This document shows, one piece after another, positions 48,099 through 59,740 of a stretch of 64,000 nt of DNA (position 1 is its first letter; each line of letters begins with the position of its first letter). The stretch comes from Sphagnum magellanicum (taxonomy: Eukaryota > Streptophyta > Sphagnopsida > Sphagnales > Sphagnaceae), in assembly GCA_021904315.1 (NCBI GenBank), contig CM038907.1, positions 21,831,223 through 21,895,222 of the forward strand. The letters are read 5' to 3'. Below the pieces are notes generated by a model. It saw only the letters and a list, made by a program, of their open reading frames with translations. It was not told the origin of the DNA and ran no database searches. Both the position numbers and the translations under genes were made by a program.

Positions 48099-51000
48099 AT
48101 GGCAGGAGCAGCAGGTTCAGCTCAAGAATGGGTTAGGGGGAGTGTGATGCCCAATGGCCTGGCTATCATCACGTTGGATCGACCTAAAGCTCTGAATGCC
48201 ATGAACGTTGGTACAAATCCTGCGCCTTCATATATTGTTTCTCTATTGCGATACAAGTTTTACGGACATTTTCAAGCTTGACCTTTGTCTATAAGTTCTG
48301 TATGTTTCCTGAGCAGGTAGAAGAATTAGGGGTTTAAGCATTTTAGGGCAAAGCTTGTTGTGATTTGGTTTGTTTGTTTGTTATTTTTCCCACCCTCATA
48401 GGCATGACAGCACTCTACAAGAAGTACATGGATGAATGGTCTACAGATAACAAAGTGCATGCAGTTTTAGTGGAGAGTTCCTCTCCACGAGCATTTTCAG
48501 CTGGTATGGTGTTTTTCCCATCTTCAAATTCTACATTTGGATTTTCCTGATCCTTAATAATTGGAGATGTGTTCACTGACTGATCAGCTGGTCATCTGTC
48601 TCCACTTTTACATACAGAATTCTGGATCTTTGAGACTTTGAGATGCAATGTCAATGGCCAAACAAATAGCTGTCAGTCTCTCGAATCTGTACACAATTTT
48701 GCACACTATGACATTGTTGTTCTAATTCCATGGGTTAGCAAAGAGTCACAGCTGCTTTTGTTGTTGGACTAGTGTCACTTATGCTGAATTCTTCTTTGCT
48801 TCATGTTAAAAAGCATCAGCAAGATAAGAACCTTTTGAAACACAAAACTAAGATTTGTTTGCTTGTATATTGGGTACATTTATGTCAGGTCATCACACAC
48901 GTGCTGCATGAATGGCAATGAGTATAATATACTTGTGATGCAGTGATAATGTATTGAGCTAGTATGGGAATTACATGAAATAAAATTTGTGTGTTAGTAG
49001 ACAGTGGTTTTGATGTGTGTAGTTGGAATTTGCCTGATATGGAGAGTGGTGGTATGATAGGTTTTTTCATTTGAATGCAGGCATGGATGTTAAGGGTGTG
49101 GTAGCTGCATTGCAAAAAGATTTAGAAATGCCCATGATTCCAGAGGTTGGGATTTCCCATTTTTAGTGTCTTGTTGGGAGAAGATATTGTGTAACTTTCT
49201 GGGCTAGAAACTATAGTCACATTTTTTTCCTGCATGCCTCCTTTCCTGCAGGTGGGGATGTGAAATCAATGCAGTCTGCCCCAAAGCAGACTATGCTGGA
49301 TTTTGCACGCCAGGTTCTTCTATTGTGACCTTATATGCTTTCTACATTTCTGGCTGTAAGTTTGCTTGTGATTTTGTAGTCTGTTGGTATCAAAATCCTC
49401 CATCCAGTTTGAATGTTTGAGCTTTATGGAAGCTTCTAGCCTCCCCAACTAAAGAGTGCGATCCATTAACCTAAACCCTAATGCCCTTTTGCTGCTTGCA
49501 ATGGTGTTCCAGCTACTTTGTAGCTCCTTGTGGCAAGATATCTTGAGATATGTCAATTTTAGAATCCCTGAAAAATGGTGAAAAAGTTTAAAGATTTTGT
49601 CATGATGTCAAATTGGTTGTCAAAGAAACATCACACCCTCAAAGGCATGTTTTCTTGAAGTTTATGATCATGGAAGATCTAAAAATTAGTAATCAGATTT
49701 TGAGATTGTTAAAGGAACATACAGCCCACTTTGCGGCCACTTTAGAGTCCTACTCACCAATCAACCAGAATATGAAAACATCAAATGGAATTCAGGCACA
49801 TGGAAATGCCACCCTGGGGTGGTGGTTTATGGAAAGCTAGAAATTCACCAGACTCCTCTTTTGCTTGTTTTTGTGAAATGTACATAAGAATCTATCCTGA
49901 TGTGTTGTCAAGGGGTTAACTCTAATCCTTGATACCATGCAGGTGTTCAGTAATGAGTACAAATTGATATGTGCTATTGCACGCTACCCAAAACCTTATA
50001 TTGCATTCATGGATGGGATTACAATGGGCTTTGGCATTGGCATCTCGGGTCATGGCCGCTTCCGTGTTGTAACAGAGGTACTGCAATTTTGACCTTGTTT
50101 CTCAACCATAAGCCCAGGTTCCATTCACTCTAGACCACAAAACCTGAACTTAGCCCTAGGCCCTGTACATCAAGATTGCTACATTGAGTTATCTGGTTCT
50201 ACTCTCTTTCAATAAGTCTAGCTTGGGACATTGGCCAGGGAGTTTTCTCTGTGATGTCTAGATATGCTACTCTAGTATCTGAGCACCTGATTCACATTAC
50301 ACTCTGGCTTAATCTGGCAGCGAACAGTTCTTGCTATGCCAGAGAATGGAATAGGACTTTTTCCAGATGTTGGTTTTGCCCACATTGCTGCATCTACTCC
50401 TGGACATGGAGCTGTTGGTAAGTAGCCTTTTTCATCAAGGTGTTTCTTCTCTCACATTAAATACTATTCTTGGGGTTTGAATTGTATGTGCAATTTCACA
50501 CATTTTGTTGTGGGAGAAAGGGATGCTTCAGTTGCTGCACTTGCTCAGTGTGCCTGGCAAAGCAACCTAATTGGTTGATTTAGGATGCAGGCACATATAT
50601 GGCAATGACGGGGTTGAAAATTACAACTCCAGCAGATGCCAATTACCTGGGACTCAGCACCCATTACATCCCTTCCACAAAGCTTGAGTCACTAAAACTG
50701 GCTCTTCTTCATGGTGATTTGTAAGTTGACAATCCTTTCTGGCCTCTGTATAGATGCACTTTCACAAGCATGTGGGTTAAAGGTGTAAACTGCATGATGA
50801 TGGCATCATTAGGCATGGTGATGTTAATTCTGAGCATTTTGTTAGCAGGTTGTTGCTGCACTGTAATCTTACTCTTGCAACATGATCAGGTTACTTTGTA
50901 GGTTTTGCCTGCAGGCAGTTACAGCTGGGATTAAATGAGCTGCTGCTAACAGGTGTTTTTGGCTTTGGGGAGGTGCAGGTCAAGTAATGCATTCAATGCC

Positions 51001-52163
51001 ATAGAGATGTTGCTAGAAGGGTACAAAGTGGAACCCAAAACAGAGTCTTCACTCAAACCTCTCCTTCCTGCTATAACTGCTTGCTTTGGTGCAAATCTCT
51101 CCATAGTGGATACTGTTGATGCTCTGAAACGACACCAAGCTTCTGATAATTCTGCAGGTAGGCATACTCTTATGCACAAAATCAAAACACCCTTTTTTCT
51201 GTATCAGCCTGGAGAAATGTTTTCAAGGATGCAGGACTGTGACCAAAATAACTAATTGGTAGCTCTAAGTGAAGCCCAATGGCAACTACTTTGATAATTA
51301 AACCACTTTTACAAATTGGTCTCTCTTCCAGAGTGATGATAGCAATGATTCGGGAGACTCCATCTTCGGTTCATTTGTTCCTTAAACTAGAATCCCTCAC
51401 TTGCCTGTTTGGTGGTAGCTGGATCTTGGCCTTTGACGCATAACTGAGAGAATGTTTGGGCTTATAATTGTTCAGTTGCAGGTTGGGCAAAAGGTGCTTT
51501 AGCTGGCTTAGCAAAGGGTGCACCGTTCAGCCTCTGCGTCACAAAACACCACTTTGCAGCTGTTGCTGCAAGCACAAATGCTGACCAAAAAGATGACCTT
51601 TCACAGGTCCTTTTGTCACCTCTAAAAACATGACACTTTTCACAAGTCAAGCCATCATCCTAAGTTACAAAATTGTGTTTCCAATTGAGGTTTACTATCT
51701 GCCATTCTTTGTGGGTTCGATAATTTGTCCACCCTGGTTTTTGCAACCATTTGCAATATGACTATTTTTCTACGCTTGCTTTCTTCAGGAAAAGAGTTCA
51801 TCTTATGCCCAAAATTAGCAAAGTAAAAGCATGGGTGATTGCGCAGATAGAAGGGGTGATGAAAATTGAATTTCGACTGGGCATTAGGACTTCTACTCGG
51901 CCTGACTTCATTGAAGGTGTGCGAGCAGTGCTCATTGACAAAGACCAGGTGTGACTTCTGGCTGCCACTCCATCAATTGAGATTAGGAAATATGGAACTT
52001 TGATCTGATTCAACTGTTGAGTTATGGGGATGGGGTTGGTTCGCAGAGACCAAAGTGGCAACCAGGGAGCATAGAAGATGTTGATACGGGTGACGTCAAG
52101 GCTGTATTTGCTCCTTTTGAAACTCCAGCTGACGAATTGAAGATTCCAGACACAGTTGCTTGA
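48099..52163 (+). CDS. 3-hydroxyisobutyryl-CoA hydrolase-like (crotonase family) with alternative exons
   Basis: A crotonase-fold hydrolase/hydratase of the plant HIBCH-like group; family members act on acyl-CoAs of valine breakdown, usually in mitochondria or peroxisomes. Exons: 48099-48210, 48402-48503, then either 49081-49145 or 49252-49313, then 49943-50077, 50321-50417, 50591-50720, 50979-51157, 51482-51606, 51847-51948, 52047-52163. All junctions are in frame. The product is 387 aa with the first alternative and 386 with the second. Motifs are [13 protein letters not shown] (about 24-36), AFSAG (67-71) running into the alternative loop, [16 protein letters not shown] (about 115-130), and [13 protein letters not shown] with the catalytic-type Glu145 and Asp153. 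Further on come GAPFSL and [14 protein letters not shown]. The ATG at 48099 gives no obvious transit peptide; an upstream non-coding exon or unseen first exon remains possible. Confidence 0.92.
49081..49145 (+). other. Alternative exon A of the hydrolase (MDVKG loop)
   Basis: The exon is 65 nt, entered in phase 1 and left in phase 0. It continues AFSA-G with [13 protein letters not shown]...MIPE before VFSNEYK. The acceptor is GAATGCAG. The donor GAG|GTTGGG is weak. It resembles the AGMDIKGVV form found in some plant members of this family (from memory). Confidence 0.8.
49252..49313 (+). other. Alternative exon B of the hydrolase (GDVKS loop)
   Basis: The exon is 62 nt, also phase 1 to phase 0. 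It continues AFSA-G with [20 protein letters not shown] before VFSNEYK. A strong pyrimidine tract and TTTCCTGCAG acceptor precede it. The donor CAG|GTTCTT is weak. Joined after exon A it reads GTG GGG ATG TGA and stops at once, so A and B cannot both be used. Confidence 0.8.
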
Positions 52164-55100
52164 AGAAGGGTAGTAATGGATGCAATCTGACGATTCTCCA
52201 TCTCACGAGAAAAGGGAGAAAGTGCCGTGCATTTAATACATGAGATCTCCCACACCCACAACACATTCATGTCATAAAGCTATTGGAGTGGAGAAAAGAT
52301 ATACACTATATATAATGGACTTCACTTTCTAGAGACTCGAAATTCCTCAACATTATCCCTACATTTGGCATTCAAAGGTAACAAAAGAACCACCGTCATC
52401 ATCGTCGTCTTCCTCTTCTTCTTACATTGCCTTTACTCTTAAGGTTTCATGCTTCTCCTCCTCTTTATCTAAATTACATGGAAAATGTTTCAAACTAAGT
52501 GATGTATTATGGAGCATGCCAGGTACAAGCCATTGTGCCCAATGAGGTGCCCGTGAGGAATCTTTGTAAGCCTAGTAGGGCAAGCCCAGAATTCCAAATG
52601 GGCACAATGGCTTAGCAAGCTCTAATTCTTGTCTTTTCATCGACTCCTTGTCTTGATCAAGTAAATTATGACCTCATTAGTGTTACCTCCTCTAATGACA
52701 CTCTTTGCATCCTACTAATTCAACCTATTGACAACTAATAATTATTATAAGTCTCATATCCTTTTTTGTTTTTTTTTTTCCTAATGCCTATTATTAATGC
52801 ATATCTCATTTTAGTTATATTTTGATTTTGGAAATAGACAAAAATCCTATGATAAAACTAGCTGAATTATTATATTTACCCAACAATCAATACATAGGAC
52901 CTTACATTTTTACTAATATAGTTTTCAATAACAAAAAAGAGTGACCCTCCCCGAGAAAATTATGTGTGTAAAAATGTAGTAGGGTCATATATATTGGTTA
53001 TTGGCTAAAAATTATAATTCAATGGATTTTACAATAGGATATGTTTATTCTCGAAATCAAAATATAATTCGTATGAGGTGTGCATTAATCCCAAGTATAA
53101 GAAAGAAATCAAGAAAAATATTGCATATGTACAAGGGACTTAGGTAATAGTTATTAAGGAGGTTAAAAAAAATATAGTATGCAATCTAGAAATATGTTTA
53201 GTTCTTAAAGTTTCGAATCCAATAATTTCAATTTGTAGGGAAAGCAGTGTGAAGGGGGGTGGGAAGGGAGATAACATCATTCAAGGGTTAGGGATTTTTT
53301 TTTTTGAATTAGTTAATGAATGTTGTGTAGGATTCCTCTTCAACAATGACATTCAGTAGTTTTTATGATTGTTTTTAAGCTCAATAGTTGTTTGTTTATT
53401 TAGTATATATGAGAATGTGGACAAATTGTGAATCACTCTTCATCGTTTCAACTAAAACTTAAAATTGAAACAAATACATGTACTAAAATTCAATAAAAAC
53501 CTAAAATTTAAATTAAGTTTAGGGTGAATTAAATGTGTGAATATTAAAAAGGTAGGTGACAATAGGGTGGAAAGAATTAAAACTCACACAAATAATATCC
53601 CCCAAACAATATGCTTTTTGATTTCAAAAGTTTCAAAAAAAATTTCATAGTGTGTTTCGTGAGCAATAAACAAGACTAATTATGTCATGTGCATCTAATT
53701 TGAAATGCATGTGATATATGACATTGATCCATTTGTTGGTTTTTAATGATTTCAAGTGGATCATGATTTTGGTCTAAACACAAATCATGTGTATGTATGC
53801 TACAAATCAAAACATGTATAATTGTGAGATCATTCCTATCATTCAATAAAAGTTTTGCTTAGACAAAATAAAGGTGAAAATGCTTTCCAAGTCTTTGAAG
53901 ATCATAGAAGCCATCAATTAATGACACATTTATTTATTGTTTCAAATAACCACATGACATTTAATGTAAAGAATATTGGCTATTGAAGAAGTGAAAAAAA
54001 TCTCAACATAAGAAAATAATAATTTGGAAATCATTACACATGAAGGTTTATAAAGGTAGCCATTATTGTGAAATGCATGAAAGCCCACATGATATTAAAA
54101 AAATTGGTCAAAAATTTTCAATTTCGTTTTTAACCTTGGAATGCAAAATCTCAAGTTGAGTTCATTTGATCTTTATGAAACCCTAGCAAAAGGTTTAGGA
54201 CAAGATTAGGATGAATTTTGCTTTTAAATGTAAATTAGTTTTGGTCACTTTGATACATGAACAAATGAAAGTGATTGGTGCATTTTCAACCTAAAACAAT
54301 TTGTGTGAGCTCACAAGGACTCATAAAAAAAAAACTCCCTACAAGAGCCATTATTCTCTATATAATATAACTTATAGCTTGCCATATAAAGATTGTATCA
54401 TAATGGCATTTTTTTAAAAGCCCTAAAGTCACATTTTTGAAATTGAACATTTGACTATCCATGATTTTGAAGGTTTGATATTCATTAAAAACTCACATAG
54501 TTATAGCATACCATTACACCATCTTGCAAATTTTGAAAATTATTTTCTAAAATCATATCAAATTTTAGAATGAAACATGATTTGATCCCCAACTAATAAG
54601 GTTTAAGTGGTCGAAATTCATTTTGTTTAACCCTTTAATGTTAGGGTGAATCAAATTGGTTGACCTTGACCCCACACTCTTTAACTCTTACAATTGAACA
54701 TAAAATTGTTGTGCATGGTATTGACCCCACACATATAAGTTAATCATGCACTTCCAATACACTTGCAATGAGAAGAATCATAAATTATAATTGTGTGGAA
54801 AGATTTTCACTCAAAGGGAGTGAATAAAACATGAACCTCTTAGTTGCATGTAGTCTCCTACAAAACCCAAGGAGACAATCAAAGAACCTACCCAAAACAA
54901 AAATCTAAAACAACCTACAATCATGTTCCCAAAAATATATGTAATGATTTTTTATTTGATTCATTGAGTTTTTAACTAGAATGATGTAAACACTTATTGA
55001 CATAGTAGTTTAATAGGTGAGCAAACTCAACAAGAAACAACAAAATGTCTAAAGCTTCCATGACTAAACGTTGTAACATTAGTTCTAAAATAAAACAATA

Positions 55101-57769
55101 GTATTTTAGCTCTAGTTCTAGAATATCATACATTCCAAACTCGTTGTAAAGTTGCAACATTGGCTTAGAGAAGACATATCAAGGTGATGTGATTATGAAT
55201 CAAATTTTATTCTTGGTTGATTAAAAAAACTATGTAAAGTGAAAAAACCAAAGGGAGTTATGTGGCCAAAGAAATCAAATCTAAAATATTTAGGTTCTTA
55301 TGTAGGAGATTCATCACATAGTTGCTTGGCTAAATAGAAATAATAGATGAAAGGGAAGCAACTAGCTCCTCCATCTAACTAAACACCCTTCTTAGAGAAA
55401 GTGCCCAACCAAGTAGGTTGGAGAAACACCAAGACTTTTCACTTGAAACTTTTGCAATAGCAAAATTTGGAACAAGTTTTTGTAATGGACATTTGCCCCC
55501 GATTACAAATTTTGTGAAGATTTTTTGGGTGGCATCCTTTGTAATGTTTGAAAAAATAGTTTTTTGGTGCCTTTGTGAATGTTGGTTTTCAAAAAACAAA
55601 AAACCATCAAGAAGTTCCTAAGAATGTTGGAGCTCCCAATTTTCTTAAATTCTATTGGGTTTGGTGATGGTGCCAAACGTCTTGGTGATGGTTCCCATTC
55701 TTTATTATTTAAAAAAGAAGGGTCAAGTTTCTTAACAATGGTTTTCACTATGAAACAATAGCAACAATTATGGTTTTGCTTTTGCCACATGGTTGCTTCG
55801 TAACAGGTGATGGCAACTTCCCCAACCTAGGGGTGTCCTCCAAATAAATCTAAAAAATGGTATTTTATTTTATTTTTTCTTTTAGGTCAAGACATTAAGG
55901 ACTATGCATTTTTTCTTTAATTTTGTATGTCAAAATTTTGGCCAATTTCTTCAAAAACTTATCAGATTTGGTCAAGATTCAGATATGCAATATGAAAGCA
56001 AAAAAATCAATGTGGTTACTAAAAAATAGACAATCTTTTTTTGGAAAAAAACATTGTTAGGGATTGGAAATGGAAACATTATGCACAAAGTGTTTTTTTT
56101 TCCATTTTTTGGTTTTAGGAATTTGGAGTATGTTTCCAAATTGTTGTAAAAAAAATCCATATTTTAAGTTTAAAAATGAAAATTTCCATTTGCCCTCAAC
56201 TTTGCGAGTTTGATGAGTTTTTCCAAATTTTTGTCATTTCTCCCCCGAATTTCCAGTACTTTTTTTAGTTTCAAATTTTTATTTTGCAATTTTGCAATTT
56301 TGATACTTTGGAAAAAATTTCTGATTTGATTTTCATTTGTTTTCCAATTTTGTATTAAAACATTTTGCAATTTCTTTTTTATTTTGTGATTTTTAGAGTT
56401 TTGTGAAAATTTTCCCATTACCTCATGAATGATTTCATTGTTGTTTTGATGTTTATGAGCCATCCTTTGTTTAGCTTAAGCTTGTTATTTTGTTACTTTG
56501 AAAATGTAAGAATTAAAATTTTGTTTGATAATGTGTTAAGTCACAGTTCACATGAATTATGAAAGAATTGGAAAATCATTCCCAAAGAGCATAATGCCTT
56601 GTTAGGGGAGCTTGACTCAATTTTTGCAGTTTTGTTGTTTGAAGAATTGGACCAAAAAAAGTTTCCAAATTTTGGGTAGTTGTTTTTGGAATTTATATTA
56701 ATTTTTTCCCAATTCTTTTTAATTTTTTAATTTCTTTTCTTTTTAAACCACAATGCAAAAAAAATCCATTAAATGTTTTTTTGGTGATGTGGCATTTTTA
56801 GGAAGCTCATCTAAGATTTTACCATTAGGGATTCAAATCCTTGTAGTTTGTTTTCAACAAGAGGAGATTGGTAAATTTTCATTCATAAACCCTCTTGCAA
56901 GTAATTGTTGTATAAACCTAATTTGCATCAATGATTTTATTACATTGAAAATTGGGCTAAACAATCTGTTTTGGCCACTTTGAACACTAATGAAATTAAA
57001 GACTTGAACCTTGTTGAGGAAATTGAGTTTGATGAGTTTTTGAACCATAGTGTGTCACTTGGACATAAACCATAAACACTTCATAATGACAAATGTGAAA
57101 CACTTAATGGTTTTGCTTTTTATTTAAGGTTGAGAAGTAAACATGAGATTATATTTCACACACAATTACCAACATTATGCATTGATAATTCATGTGAAGT
57201 CGTAAACATAAGTTCAAGTTTTGAGGAACAATGGTTTCATAGCTTTGTGGCCCATATGAAGGTATGGACATGTTTGTAGCTTTTTTAATTCGGTCCATGG
57301 GGGACTTTCAAATATGTAGAAGTTATGATTAGATATGTAGATGAAGATGACACTTCATTTTCAGTTTTAGAAATTTAGGTTGGAGGTTTAAAATTCATGT
57401 TTTCTTTTTGTGATTTATCTTATAGGTTTTGAAAGATTTTGATTATGTACTTAATGCCTTTTTAGAAATTTCTGAGTTTGATGGTACGCTATATTGTATG
57501 TGATTGTCGACTAACAACAAAAATTGATATATGGATGACAATCTTTCAACCCAAAAATTGGGATTTGATTACATGAATGTGTAAACCATGGAAGATTTTC
57601 CATTTGAGCAATTGTTTATAAAGGATATATGAAATTTTCTCAACAAGCATTCATGTAAGGCACTCATTATACAAGAAGGTAAGGAACAAGGACTAAACAC
57701 CTTTTTAACCCAATGTGAGACCCTAATTGACTTTTAAAATCTATTTTGGCCCACTAATATCTTGAAAAC
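52164..57769. other. Long AT-rich intergenic stretch, no supported gene
   Basis: Begins with the hydrolase 3' UTR. The remainder is AT-rich with frequent A/T runs and only short unrecognised frames (for example near 55.4-55.8 kb and 56.2-56.5 kb). It is probably decayed transposon DNA, but I could not identify ends or domains. Confidence 0.45.
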
Positions 57770-59110
57770 ATTGTGTGCCATGACCAACATTTATGTCACC
57801 CAATAATTGAAAGGAAAAGGCACAAAAGGAAGGGCAAATTGGGTATGACTTATATTTCTACTTCAACTAAGAGTTTTCATTGGAGTTTTTTTTTCATGGT
57901 CATTAAGAAGGCATTTTGCACTAGGTTTAACTAATCCAAATTCATTGATATTTTTCACCCCCTTTCCATTGTTCATTGTATGACTAGCTCCATGTTTGAA
58001 GACATTATCATATGCATCCATTTAGTTGACAACAAATCAATCATAATAGATGAGGATGATCCTACTTATGATAAAATTGTGAAGAGTAGGTGATTAGTTG
58101 AAACATGGAATAAGTTGTGTGGACAATTTTGGAATGTAAAACATAATTGCATGGGGATGAAATGATGGTCAAATATGTTAGGAAATACTCACCCATTTAT
58201 AATCCATGAAATTAAACCTTGCTAATATGGAATGAAGTTTTGGTGTTTAGTTAATGTTAAGTCCAATTTGTTGTAAAAAATGGAAGTTCATTATGATGAA
58301 GCTCATGAAGATGATGAACATGCACTATTGGATACAAGTTTGTCACTAAGTTGATGGATGAGTATATGAACACATTATCACATGTGGTAACTTTTTTTTC
58401 TAATCTTATATTGTTTTGGGATCTTTTAATGGTAGGGGTGCTTGTTACAAATATTTGCAAGACTAATTGTAAGGGGTGGCCTAATGCTTTGGCTATTGAT
58501 CCAAATAAAGGATCAAGAGGAGAATTCTAATATTGCATGCTTTAGGTAAAATTAATTATACTTTTTTTGTTTAATAACAAATTTGTCTCTATTTTATCCA
58601 TTGTTTTCAAGCCAATTGATCTTGTAATTGCCACATTTGTCACTCAATGAAATTTAACTAGTTCAATGCTAGTGCACTATTATAAGCACATGTGTGGAGT
58701 TGATGTCTAAGATCAACTTTGTGATAATTATACCTTGAAAAGGTGGGATCACAAATGTCAACATTGGATTAAGTTTCATGTTATAAATACCACAATTGTG
58801 AATTCTTACACTATGTACAAGGCACATATGACCCATCTTGGCAAGTCCACAAAAACAACGTCACATTTGAAATTCAATGTTTCATTGGCTAAGGCTTTTA
58901 TAAAGGGACACAAAGGTTCCACTCCAAAAAAAACACAATGATGGTAAAAGGCTTTTATACTTAATCATGGAGGGTTACATTATTCCATGCAATGGACAAG
59001 AACACCAAGGAAAAGAGAGTTGCATGAGGTGTGTAAAAAGAAAATGAATTGTTAATATCTAACTTGTGATGATATTACAATTGGTTTTAGTACTTGTTTT
59101 ATGACATTAC
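57770..59110 (+). pseudogene. piggyBac-like (PGBD-type) transposase remnant
   Basis: Plus-strand frames joined over stops read, in order: LRVFIGVFFFMVIKKAF, SSMFEDIIICIHLVDN, DDPTYDKIVKSR, LVETWNKLCGQFWN, KPC.YGMKFWCLVNVKSN, KTNCKGWP and KGSRGEF. These are followed by VHYYKHMCGVDV.DQL, LKRWDHKCQHWIKFHVINT, TIVNSYTMYKAHMTHL and KFNVSLAKAFIKG. A Cys-rich tail with CMRCVKKK and LTCDD closes the series. It matches the piggyBac transposase order: N-terminal FMG..K, DDP.YDK..K.R.LVETFN, KYGIK.W.L.D, N.KG.P, HYN..MGGVD..DQ, DH.WW..IF.HL.D.AIVN, and a C-terminal zinc-ribbon-like domain. At least five stops are visible, so it is inactive. No TTAA-flanked ends were located. Confidence 0.72.
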
Positions 59111-59150
59111 AATAACACATAGATCTTCTACATGTATTGTATGTTAGGTT

Positions 59151-59184
59151 GGGGGGGTTGGGGGGGTTTGAGGGGGGGGGGGGG
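59151..59184 (+). other. G-rich tract, potential G-quadruplex
   Basis: Three G runs (seven, seven and at least thirteen) are separated by TT and TTTGA. The longest can supply two tracts, which meets the usual G4 pattern. It lies about 40 bp past the piggyBac-like remnant. Confidence 0.6.
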
Positions 59185-59469
59185 AAGACCAAAGCCATAT
59201 TGGTTGGCCATTCATGTTTGGCTTATCTAATTGGGTGTAATACTCAATGTTTATTTATGAAAAAAATTTCAAGTTATTTTAACAAGTATCATTCTTTGAT
59301 CTATTTTCAATGACAAATGTTTGTCTATGTTTGTCCACAACGGTTTCATCCATGGAATTTGAAACCATTGATAATATCATAGCGTGTTAAAAAAATATTC
59401 TTAAATATTTGATTATGGATTCCAAAATCATATATATAATTTTTATTGAATATACAAATATTTTCACAT

Positions 59470-59740
59470 CTTGCACCTCCTTTTCTTAAGCTTTCAAGCT
59501 ATCATAAATATGATTCTTTAGTCAATTCTCCATATTGAAATATGGTATGCACCTCAAATTGGATAGCATCCATATCATTTTTAACAATAAAACGTAATAT
59601 TTTCTTCATAATTATATTTTTTAGCATGTGAAAATGTTTCCAAATAGTCTACCTCAAATGTTTTAAAGAGTAGTCTTTTGCTACTAAAAGGCACCTTGGA
59701 CTTTGCTTAATGGTTCTGATTGTATAAATACCCATTTGCA
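59470..59740 (-). pseudogene. Second Ty1/copia RT fragment
   Basis: Minus-strand frames give CKWVFI, LLVAKDYSLKHFEVDYLETFSHAKK and then KNDMDAIQFEVHTIFQYGELTKESYL with frameshifts. These correspond to the copia RT series CKWVFKIK, RLVAKGY, DYLETFSPVAK, and Q.DVKNAFLHGELEEEVYM. No LTRs were found for it, so it is a fragment of another element. Confidence 0.55.
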
